Positions 51,201 to 63,300 of a stretch of 64,000 bases of DNA are shown here, in pieces. This stretch comes from Sipunculus nudus (lineage: Eukaryota; Annelida; Sipuncula; Golfingiida; Sipunculidae). Location: positions 92,137,624 through 92,201,623 of the forward strand of contig CM049308.1 in NCBI GenBank assembly GCA_026874595.1. Reading direction: 5' to 3'. Position 1 is the first letter of the stretch; each line of letters starts with the position of its first letter. The position numbers and the translations under genes are program-made. The notes under the pieces are model-generated. The model saw nothing but the letters and a program-made list of their open reading frames with translations, made no database searches and had not been told where the DNA came from.

Positions 51201-54200
51201 CATATCAATTTTGAGGTCACAAGGTCAAAGGTCAAGGCCACAGGAGCTATCTGTCAAAAAATTAGTTTCTGGATGATAATTCCTGCTTTTATTGATATAT
51301 AGATTTCAAACTTGACTTATATATGTCCCATTGAAAAAGCAAGACTCCAATTGATTTTGGGGTCATGAGGTCAAAGGTCAAGGTCACAGGACACATCATT
51401 AAAAAGTTTGTGGATGCATTTCAACCAAACATTTCATCTCAGACCTTTCATCTTGCACATATAGTTCATCTGCCAATAGAGGAAGACCCCTATCAATTTG
51501 AGGTCACCAGGTCAAAGGTGAAGGTCACAGGAGCCATCTGTCCAAAAATTAGTTTCTGGATGATAATTCCTGCTTTTATTGATGTATAGATTTCAAACTT
51601 GACTTGTATATGTCCCATTGGAAAAGCAAGACCCGAATTGATTTTGGGGTCATGAGGTCAAAGGTCAAGGTCACAGGACACATCATTAAAAAGATTGTGG
51701 ATACATTTTCAGCCAAACATTTCATCTCAGACATTTCATCTTGCACATACAGTTCCCCTACTAATAGAGGAAAACGCCTGTCAGTTGTGAGGTCACAAGG
51801 TCAAAGGGGAAGGTCACAGGAGCCATCTGACCAAAAATTAGTTCCTGAGATGATAATTCAAGCTTGGATTAATATATGGATTTCAAACCTGACTTATATG
51901 TGGCCCATCAATAAATCTAGACCTCTATTGATTTGTATATAAAAGTGGATGATCAATATAAATTCTGGGGTCCCAAGGTCAAAGGTCAAGGCCACAGGAG
52001 CCATCTGTGATGTGCCAAAAGGGCAAGGTCACAGAACCAATATCTTCAAAAAGATTGTGGATTGATATATGGAAGAAACAAAAATTGCTTGCCAAGTGTC
52101 AGTTTATGCTGATAAAAATGGGGGCCTATTCTTAAAGGTGGGGGGGGGGGGGCGTACTATGTCTGGATATACTCTGGCACCTGCGGTGCCAAGAAATGTC
52201 TAATTGTCTTGTAGTTTTTGGCATGACTCAAAGTAGGCCCTATCAGATGAATTTAAATGTCTACTGAGCTCTGTGTTCATCACTAATCCCTGAGTGGATT
52301 ACCTTGGTTTTGTTGTTAGCTTTGACATATTTCTATGGTATTTTGTTACACAGGAAGACAAGTACCCCAAAGCCTCGAGACGACTCCGAAAACAGGGCAC
52401 ACACCTCTCCAACTGTTCTTGCTTTCAACACCAAAACAGAATGCACGGTTCATCGTGGAAAATGTCTTGGTAAGCACAAATTTTGTTTGCTTCAAAAATA
52501 TAAAATTACCCTTAGTGTGACGGAGATAAAATGATTATGAACTCAGTACATGCTTTTTAACTGAGTTAATTTTGTAATTAATAAGAATGTGCTTGAAAAA
52601 TATACAGCTGCTGAAACTGTTTTCAGTAGATTCTGTATTTACAGATAAGATATACATATGTTTCTGTCTTCAGTTGACTGCATTCTTGTCAGTAGCATGA
52701 CACATTTATACAAGTTAAGAATTATTGAAAAGAGAGTCATCAATTCACAGGTTTGATTCATTACATATAATAATTTTAGGTAAAATCAGCTTTGATAAAC
52801 ATTTGTTGATAATCATTTTATAACAATAGTGAGATTTCATTCTGCTTCTTTTCTCACAGCAAAGTTAACCTTTTATCATGTAAAATTGCATACTAATTTT
52901 AAGTAAAAATTGATTAAAGTCAAATTTTGCTTGTTCTGGTATACGCTCCAGAGGCAGCGGAAATCTTACGCTTCTAAAGAAGCAACTGATTTTCACGCTG
53001 CCAGCTTTGACCGTTTATAATATATTTAGACACCAGGTGGCGGTTCGTTGTCCGCTGAAAAACATGTGCGTATGATGTGACAAGCAGCCAACCAGATGCC
53101 AATAAACAAACACTCGACAGGCATCCTGGCTCCGCCTATAGCTGCGCTTCAAGCGCCGTTTGAAGACAGTTAACGGTCGAATTTTAATTGCTCCCACTGC
53201 ATTCTCGCATCATCGACAGATTCGATTCTGACAGTATGACTGTGTTAGTGTAGCCATGTATCTGCTGTCTGCAGACTGAAACCACCCAGCAAGGTGTGCA
53301 TGCAGTCTTTGTTGTTACGTTTCGTTTGAAATACAGCTCACCGGCTGGGCATCCTATGTGCCCAAAGCCCTAAGCAAACCACGTCTGCGGCAATTCTTTC
53401 CAAGCCTGTGGCCTGTTCAGACGGTTACCGGGACGATGAGCTGTCACTCAAAATGAAATGAACATGATTGGCTCCGTGTATTCCTCACTTGGCTGTGTCT
53501 TCCAGCACAAGGTCTCATCTGATTGGACAAAAATACAGTGCTCCCCTCTGGTGTAGCAATTCAGAATACGAGGTCATAACAAACAGCCTACAATATAGGA
53601 AGTAGGCCTATAGGTAAAGCGCTGTGTAAAGAGCGTAGTTCTGGTAGTGAACATTTAGAATAAATTCATGCCTGTGTAAATAAGATAATTGATTGCCCTA
53701 ATTTTTCAGGGACTCCTTATCAAGGCTGTCGCAGTTTTGCTGGCATGGACACAAAGACAGGAGAGCTAGTTAGTATATCTGAATGGGTACTTAAATGGAG
53801 GCATGTCCACCGCAAACTGAACCTGGATGGGAAGGAGGCAGATGACCGAGATGCCGCAAAATATATCAAACAGGTGAAGAAATCCATAAAAAAATCATTC
53901 CATCACTGGAGTTGTTTATTTCAAGCTCGTGGCGGATATGTAAAAAAATCGACAATTCAAGCAGATCATTTATGTATTAATTGTATATTTAACTTGTTTA
54001 CTAAGTACCAGTAATGTTTTATGTATTAGCTGGTATTATTTCAATTATGAGTGTAGTTGTAGACAAAATCTATTTGTAGTATCAATGAATTCTTTAAATA
54101 CCCCAGATCTTCCTCAGGACATTTGGAATCATATGATATATAAATTTGTTGATAAGTAACCTAGTTCTGTTAATTATCCATGTTATAATTATCCATGTTA

Positions 54201-54309
54201 TAACCATTAAATGGTCATCTGAGGTTTATTTTCTTGTAATGTGTTCTAACAGTGGTACCTTATTGTATCCGCCAAAACAGAGTTTTGCGGATACTATGTT
54301 TTCAGCTGG

Positions 54310-54346
<37 letters not shown>

Positions 54347-57300
54347 GTAGGTGTCCGGAGAACTCCTCCGTAACCGCTGGGCGGAATTTACCGAAACCCG
54401 GGATTATGTTCGGGTCACATGTGAACTGCTGCGCCCCGATTTTGTTTTGACCTCTGACCTTTCCTCTGCGCTCTGCGTCCGTTTGTGCGTCTGTTTCCAC
54501 ACATAAACCCACATATCTCGGGAACCGTTTGACCGATCAGGAAAATTTTTTTGCACAAATGTAGCCCTCAGAGAGCTTTATAACATACACCAAAAATGGT
54601 GGCGCCACCTGCAACCATGTTTGCACAGTGTCCATCTGTTCGTCTGCCTTGGGTTAAAATCACTCATATCTCTGCAGTGACTTGACTAATTCACCTGAAA
54701 TTCGGCATGCGCAAACATCCTGGATAGCTTTTCTGATTTTATGACAGGTGGCGCCACCTACATTCACGTTGACGCTGCAGACATCCAAGCTCATATCTCG
54801 GGAACCGTTTGACCGATCAGGAAAATTCTTTTGCACAAATGTAGCCCTTGGAGAGCTTTATAACATACACCAAAAATGGTGGCGCCACCTGCAACCATGT
54901 TTGCACAGTGTCCATCTGTTCGTCTGCCTTGGGTTAAAATCACTCATATCTCTGCAGTGACTTGACTAATTCACCTGAAATTTGGCATGCGTATACATCC
55001 TGGATAGCTTATCTGATTTTATGACAGGTGGCGCCACCTACATTCACGTTTACGCTGCAGACATCCAAGCTCATATCTCGGGAACCGTTTGACCGATCAG
55101 GAAAATTCTTTTGCACAAATGTAGCCCTTGGAGAGCTTTATAACATACACCAAAAATGGTGCCGCTACCTGCAACCATGTTGGTACAGTGTCCATCTGTT
55201 TGTCTGCCTTGGGTTAAAATCACTCATATCTCTGCAGTGACTTGACTAATTCACCTGAAATTTGGCATGCGTATACATCCTGGATAGCTTTTCTGATTTT
55301 ATGACAGGTGGCGCCACCTACATTTATGTTTACGCTGCAGACATCCAAGCTCATATCTCAGGAACCGTTTGATTGATCAGGAAAATTTTTTTGCACAAAT
55401 GTAGCCCTTGGAGAGCTTTATAACATACACAAAAAATGGTGGCGCCACCTGCAACCATGTTTGCACAGTGTCCAGCTGTTCGTCTGCCTTGGGTTAAAAT
55501 CACTCATATCTCTGCAGTGGTTTGACTAATTCACCTGAAATTCTGCATGCTTATACATCCTGGATAGCTTTTCTGATTTTATGACAGGTGGCGCCACCTA
55601 CAATCAAGTTTACGCTGCAGACATCCAAGCTCATATCTAGGGAACTGTTTGACCAATTGGGCCAAAATTTTGCATGTGTATAGTTCTCACAAAGCTCTTT
55701 ATCATACGCTTAACTGGTGGCGCCACCTGCAACCCTTTTTTGCACAGCGTCCATCTGTTTGTCTGCCAAGGGCAAAAATCACTCATATACAATATAGTGG
55801 TTTGACTTATCTGCCTTAAATTTTGCATATGTATACAACTTGGACGGCTTTCTGGATTTTTTGGTAGGTAGCACAACCTACATACACAATTTGGCTGCAG
55901 ACATCCATGCTGATATGCAACACTTCACCCGTTCCACTCTGATTTAGGCGGATACAAGTAGTCGCTTGTCGACTACCCGTATTCTAGTTTTCTTATGATC
56001 TTAATTATATTTTGTATGACTTTTTATTTACCAATCTATCTGCATTTAATATGTTTTGTATGTTTCTTTTCAGATTTGTATTATAGAACAGGAGGTGCTG
56101 ACATTAATTAAGCTTCATCATGATAATCTCGTCCATTATATTGCCATCAACTACCACCAGGAACCAGGCAGGGTCACAGTTCAGGTAATATATGCTAGGG
56201 CAGATGGGATACATCAGTAATACTGGTTGAGCAGCACTTAAAGAAACATGTAATTAACAATGAAACTGATTGACACGGGTTATTGATAAATTCAATACAG
56301 TTATTGGGAGCTCTGACAAAAATTAGTATAGTTATTGATGGATCTGACAAGAATTAACATGGAAAAATTGAAAATACAATCTTCCTGAACTGATATGGAA
56401 AACTAAACAAGGGTTTTAAATTGTTCTTAACTATATATCTCTAAGAAAGTCTGTTACAGTATTTCAAGATACATTAAGTTTGCTTCATGAAGACAAAGAA
56501 GTGTTCTGTTAACACTTAATCATGGATAAGATCTTACCAGGCATGGTTATTTAACTAATTACACACTTTCATATTTGTCCAGATATTAGGCACTTGTTTT
56601 ATCAGTAATTTGTAGTGATCCTGATGCAGTACATGAGTGGGTCTGTTGGGGTTGTAGATACTGATGGAGTACATGAGTGGGTCTGTTTTGGTTGTATATA
56701 CTGATGAAGTACATGAGTGGGTCTGTTTTGGTTGTATATACTGATGAAGTACATTTGTGAGTCTGTTGTGGTTGTAGATACTGATGGAGTACATGAGTGG
56801 GTCTGTTGCGGTTGTAGATACTGATGGAGTACATGAGTGGGTCTGTTGTAGTTGTAGATACTGATGGAGTACATGAGTGGGTCCGTTGTGGTTGTAGATA
56901 CTGATGGAGTACATGAGTGGGTTCGTTGTGGTTGTAGATACTGATGGAGTACATGAGTGGGTCCGTTGTGGTTGTAGATACTGATGGAGTACGTTTGTGG
57001 GTCTGTTGGGGTTGTAGATACTGATGGAGTACATTTTTGGGTCTGTTTTGGTTGTAGATAATGATGGAGTACATGAGTGGGTCTGTTGTGGTTGTAGATA
57101 CTGATGGAGTACATTAGTGGGTCTGTTGTGGTTGTAGATACTGATGGAGTACATGAGTAGGTCTGTTGTGGTTGTAGATACTGAAGGAGTACATGAGTGG
57201 GGCTGTTGTGGTTGTAGATACTGATGAAGTACATTTGTGGGTCTGTTGGGGTTGTAGATACTGATGAAGTACATTAGTGGGTCTGTTATGGTTGTAGATA

Positions 57301-60300
57301 CTGAAAGAGTACATGAGTGGGTCTGTTGTAGTTGTAGATACTGATGAAGTACATGAGTGGGTCTGTTTTGGTTGTATATACTGATGAAGTACATTTGTGA
57401 GTCTGTTGTGGTTGTAGATACTGATGGAGTACATGAGTGGGTCTGTTGTAGTTGTAGATACTGATGAAGTACATGAGTGGGTCTGTTGTGGTTGTAGATA
57501 CTGATGGAGTACATGAGTGGGTCTGTTGTGGTTGTAGATACTGATGGAGTACATGAGTAGGTCTGTTGTGGTTGTAGATACTGAAGGAGTACATGAGTGG
57601 GACTGTTGTGGTTGTAGATACTGATGAAGTACATGAGTGGGTCTGTTGTGGTTGTAGATACTGATGAAGTACATTTGTGGGTCTGTTATGGTTGTAGATA
57701 CTGATAGAGTACATGAGTGGGTCTGTTGTAGTTTTAGATACTGATGGAGGAAATGAGTGGGTCTGTTTTGGTTGTAGATACTGATGAAGTACATTTGTGA
57801 GTCTGTTGTGGTTGTAGATACTGATGGAGTACATGAGTGGGTCTGTTGTGGTTGTAGATACTGATGAAGTACATTTGTGGGTCTGTTGTGGTTGTAGATA
57901 CTGATGGAATACATAAGTGGGTCTAGTCTTGATATCTACTTCAAGAAGAAGCTGCGACTGGCCACAGAGGAGCTGAGGTTCTTTACATCAGAACTTCTGC
58001 AGGCGCTGGCTTATCTTCATAACAAAGCAATAGTTCATAAGGATCTCAAGGTCTGTCTGAAATCTTCTTGCAGTTTTATTTGATGAAATCATATTCATAA
58101 TTAATATACATTAAATTGGGAAAGTTTTGTTTTAAAATCAGCAAAGTATTTTTCACAATTTGTGGACCAAAGGGTCTAGAGCTGACTCTCTGCTAAGTAA
58201 AGGACAGTTGATCACTTGCTCTTGATCACTTACGGTATATGTGATATATGTGAAATATTTGATAATGTATATATTGAAAAGCCTGACATGACTATCAGTC
58301 CAAAGAAAAATATTCCTTTCCATATGAGCATGTTATTTAAATCTTTTGAGTTTCTCTAAATTTGTTACATATATTTATTTAGGCGTCCTGTGTATATTTG
58401 GACCATGACAGACATATTCGACTTGCCGACTACAGTATTGTAAAAAGGTGGGTTTTCTGTACTATACTAATTATATAACCAGAGAGCACCAAGGGCAGAG
58501 GAGCATAATTTATAATTCTCAAATAAATATTATCCACCTAGTCTTGCTTAACTTGCCTATAAAATGTAGAGGTTTCTGGCATTGCTAGCCAGTGGCCATG
58601 TTGGTCCTTGAGTTAAGTTTTTATGATGAATGCTTTACAAATACATTGGAGGGGAAGTTCAAGTGTTGATCATTTAGGTCAGTATTTATGGCTGCCTGTT
58701 TTGTATGCAACATCATGTAATGACATCAACACTATTCTCTGCCATTTCCATATCATACTGACGTACTGTTAATGTTAATGTTAAGATGTCAGATAAAATT
58801 GACTAGTTCTAACATTGTTTTAAATTGTTTGAGGAAAACTGCATAAATATCTTATAATTTCACAACAGTTAATTATGTCTTTTCCTCTTTCTACGTTTGA
58901 TGTGAAAAAATGTTGGGCTTATTGGCTGTATCACACAGGAATCATGAGGTAAAAGGTGGACAGGGGTACTTTAAAGGACTATAGATACAGTGTCAGATAA
59001 AGATTTTTATCATTATTTGTATGAATACATATGATTTTCAGCATTTGTATGAAAATATTTTTTTGTATTTTTTATAGTAGTATATATTCTGTTCATTTTC
59101 TCAAATTATCCAGAAGTGCAGTATAATGTTCAATTGAGTGCCTGTTGTCTGCAGATTGCAAGATTTATATATCATGGCTGAGAGCCAGAGACAAACTGAT
59201 AACAGCATGAGTGGCGCCACCTATCCTCCATTGCTGGGTAGAGGAGGTCAGAAGGGAGACATCTACCAGCTGGTCAGTTAATTTAGATCAGGATGATTTG
59301 AATTGATAATCTTTATGACTATAAAAGTTTATTTAAAGAAACTTTACATGGTGCAACTATTCTTGTTTTTTTTTCCCCTGAATAGACTACATGCATGCAC
59401 AAAGGTGCATGCATGTACACACACATATCACAGATTCATACACGTGGGACTTACGGCACAAACACTGTATAGATGATAAAATGTCACTTTATTATTATGA
59501 AGAGATAAAATTATGTATATTAACAGTGTTTTCAAATGTACCTTACTCATTGCTTGAAATGTACCTTACTCATTGCTTGAAACCATGAGGTATGAAAATA
59601 AACAAACAGCAAAACAACCATATTAAATAGCCCTGATAACATGATAATTTATCAGTGTAGAATGCTAGACTGTAATGTTTGGTGAAGTGTTATTCTATGC
59701 CACTATGTGTACTTGTCCTGATTCATCACCAGCGTCTTTAACGTCCTTTTGAGCATGTTTTTATTTCTCACGCTGATTCTGTTTGACTGTATCCACAGGG
59801 TATACTGATCCTGTCATTGGCTCTTGGTAAACAAGTCACCGAAGTGATGCCAGACGTGCCAAACAGTCTGCCTGAGGAACTCCAAGACTTCCTGTCCAAG
59901 TAAGTCACAGTTTATAGAATCATGTCACTCAACTGATGAATCATGTTTTAATACTCTAAATACCTGCCTCTGTCAGATGCTATGCTACTGTGTCATGCAG
60001 TCCAGTATCACAAGGTGATTAATGATTGACACTCTCCCCCTATGAACAACCTTCTTTCAAGATGCTTCTTATCTTTTTGTAATCTTTTGTAAAGTTGCTA
60101 CATTGGATTATATATATATAATATATATAAACATATACATATACATAATATAAAAATAAATATATATAATATAAATGCTCCCATATGGTAGAGTTCTATC
60201 ACCAGCTCTATATGTATTGACATATGAACAAAACAGTGTGTGTTTATATATATTGTAATTGGGTGCATATAAAAGCAAATCCGAACTGTCTTGCCAGTGA

Positions 60301-63300
60301 AGCTTTCTTTTATAGTGAAGCAGTTGGAATGCTGGACAAGTGCTCCACCGACATGGGTTCAAATATGGGATCAGACCATTATTTTACCCTGAGCAAAATG
60401 TTCCTGTAACATATGGGGCCTCGTCCAAAATGACACCCAATTTTGGGGCTCAGGGAATGGTGGTTTGAAGTAATTGGGTCATTACCGCCATTAGTTCACT
60501 AAAAAGTGTTACTCCTTGGATACTAAATCTTGTTAAAAAAATGTTTATATAACAATATATATATACATATTTATAGCAATGAAGAAAAACAACACTGTAA
60601 ATTCACTACAGACTGTTTCACGGGATGAGACCCAATCCTCAGGTGAATGTTGTTAGATTCTAACAGTTGTGAAACAGTGAATTTACAGTGTTGTTTTTCT
60701 TCATCGCTATATCACTCTGGCCTTGTCTGAAGGCCATAGAGCACTTTACCCTCTTTACCCACTTTAACTCTACCCTCTGTACATATTTATATTTATATAT
60801 ATAATTAAAGGTATGTGTTTAATCAGAGTGTGGTATTTGAATATTTTTTTTATGTAAGATACTTTCTTGTCAGAGTAACATGCAGTTACTTATATATTAT
60901 GGTAATAAATTACTAAATGGCGTCCTGAAAAAAACCAAGCATATATATACATATATCTTCTTTTTATTTTCAGGTGTCTACTGTCAGATGAGAGGAAGCG
61001 CTACTCCGCCCACCAGTTGTTAGACCACAGCTTCATAAAGACACCCATACCTCACGCATTCTCCTATGCACTCAGTCAAAAACCAACAGGTCACAAAACT
61101 GATCACAAAGGTTACTGGTGCTCTTTATTTTGGTTATATTTGAATCCTAAGCATAGCAGGTTATGTTTCATTTTTTAATTTTGTTTTATATTTCGTTTGA
61201 TAATTTTTCAGTTTCTGCTGAATGTTTCTTGAAACCATGTATATTACATATTTATACATACTGTGAGATCATAATAGATTGTTGAAAACACATATTTTGT
61301 TTATGATCCTAGGTCTGTACCTCCAACTAAACAAATGATACATTTTACATCTCAGAGATGTCATGGAATACTATAAACTGTTGTGTTTACCATTAGGCTT
61401 ATTTGACTGGTACATCTTTGAGGAGTAAATTTAAGCTGCCCATCTGTGCAGTAGATTTTTATCAACCAGTTTGTGCTATATGCACAGGGAGTGTGATGCA
61501 ACATAGGCTACAAGTTGAATTTGCAATGTGTAGAATGGGGAGAGTGTGCTACATAAAATTGATTAGTCAAATAAAGCCTGATGTTACCACTATAAAAAAT
61601 TACTGTGGTTGGCTTAATGTTCACAAAAGTAACAAATTTAGAATATTTGGGTAAGGGAAATTATTGTGAAAATGAGACCTTTGTGAATATTAAGACACCC
61701 AATATTCACAGGTGACCAGTCATTTACTTATCTCATGTATATGTTGTCTATTGGTTATTATAAATAATACATCTTTTATGTTACCTGTAAATCAAATATT
61801 TATATTTAAATGTTATAAGATGTTTTGCATTGTCTATCAATTATAAAAAGAGTTTCCACTCATTAAATGTTCACTTGGATTTTTATGTAATGATCAAATT
61901 TTTACCAGATATTAAAATCAAGGAAAATTGTCTCTTTTTTTTTAAATATTTCATTCATGTGTTATTTAAAGTACTCTTTTTGCAGATTTCTGTTTGTGAT
62001 ATCACAAAAATTGAAGCCTCACAAAACACTGCCAAGTGAAAAATCATGCAAATTTAAAATTGCAAATAAAAAACAAACACAGTAGTTAGATGTTTACTTC
62101 TATGACTGTAGGTAAAGAAGATAAGGATGAAACAGAAGAGATTCCGTTCATCCCGAGTGTCAATACAGCGGGACACTCCAGGCTGTATAATGAGTTTGCT
62201 GTGTTGTCAGTACTGGGAAAAGGAGGATTTGGAGATGTTATAAAAGTGAGCAAATTGAAAGGCAAAATTTTGAGATCTTGATTAAACCACTGAAAAAGCT
62301 CTGATTTATTACTAACAGGTTATAATTTTCAGATTATCACTAGCCCCACTCATATATTAACTGAAATTCAGAGCATATCATTCTTATCACAGGGTTAACT
62401 TCACCCTCCATACTACTGAAATAAACTGTAATATCAACAAATGTATAAGATGTAAACACAACCTTGTACACTGTTCTTTTAAAATATTTAGTCATATTTC
62501 ATTTCAACAGCACTGTTACAATTAGAATACCTTGACTACCGTCTTTTATTTTTAATGGCTACATACACTTCTCTGTTTGGATAGTTTTGAACTTGACTGA
62601 TTTAATTCTGTTATAGGTTAAAAACAAATTAGATGGTAGGTACTATGCCATAAAGAGAATACCACTGAACCCCCGCAGTAAACAGTTCAACAGGAAAATC
62701 ACACGAGAGGTCAAGTTACTGTCTAGGCTGAATCATGAGAATGTTGTTCGGTGAGTAGTTCTACAGTAGTTCTCCCTGCAAAAACCTTGTCTTGCATTAT
62801 TTGAAGTTATCTAGGAAAGTCAGTATCTTTAATCAAAGGCAAGTGGATAAATGACCTTGGAGTAAATAGGGAGCATGCATTTTACAAATATTTGCCTTAA
62901 ATTTCTGCATATAGCATTTTGTTGTACATTTTATACATGTAGACTCTCTCTATTTCTAGTTCTATAAATAGATCTCTGTGCAGAGGCTCCAGAACATTCT
63001 GAACATAATTGAATTCTTTCTGAGTCAAAATAAGAATATATTAGGATGCAGAATGCAAACACACCGGTTACATTATGATTATTTATCTGAAAGAGCAAGG
63101 CTTTTGTCTCCTGATACATTTTGATAATCAACACTACTGGTTTCCCTACAGATACTATAATTCATGGATTGAGACGACAGAAGAACCAGCAATGAGTGAC
63201 AGCTCATCCTCCGCAGCCACAGCAACGCCTCGTACATCACCATCAAAAACCAGCTCACCTGACAAACAGACCAAGCCAGACAGAGAGACCACAGAACACA

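Larger units (their letters stand above)
8043..55727. promoter_or_regulatory. Dispersed palindrome GGTGGCGCCACC (many sites, function unknown)
   Basis: This 12-bp perfect palindrome, often extended to AGGTGGCGCCACCT, starts at 8043, 8757, 10694, 16452, 17621, 17899, 18028, 30831, 41200, 54598, 54747, 54878, 55027, 55307, 55438, 55587 and 55716. Near matches occur at 8903, 13165, 20375, 20695, 42860, 50742 and 55158, plus many TpG-decayed forms such as 'ggtggtgccacct'. All lie inside HL-1, HL-2, HL-4 or HL-5 elements. The regulatory label is only a placeholder; no binding factor can be named. Confidence 0.6.
54265..55987 (+). mobile_element. HL-2 Helitron-like element with 280-bp array, intron 8
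   Basis: The 5' end GTATCCGCCAAAACAGAG pairs with TTTTGCGGATAC. The 3' end GGCGGATACAAG, hairpin GTAGTCG-CTTGT-CGACTAC, then CCGTATTCTAG before T. It differs from the copy at 42958 by a GCC expansion and an internal tandem array of about four 280-bp units. No coding frame. Confidence 0.8.

Noticed and set aside
54294-54512. Poly-Gly and poly-Arg frames
   Set aside because: Translations of the GCC trinucleotide run inside HL-2.
54265-55987. CRISPR-like array (regular repeats)
   Set aside because: Units are 280 bp of continuous similar sequence with no unique spacers, in an animal intron.
56555-57914. Long minus-strand open frames (up to 359 codons) with a Ser/Thr/Tyr/Asn/His/Gln-rich 40-residue repeat
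   Set aside because: They are a by-product of the 40-bp array: its complement lacks stop codons in all three frames, so every frame stays open and the protein repeats every 120 bp. The frames lie antisense in an intron, next to a repeat fully explained by the exon 10 junction.
56641-57920. Hammerhead ribozyme array suggested by CTGATGA in many units
   Set aside because: The required GAAA strand and flanking stems are absent; CTGATGA arises from the exon 10 codons for Leu-Met-Glu/Lys.
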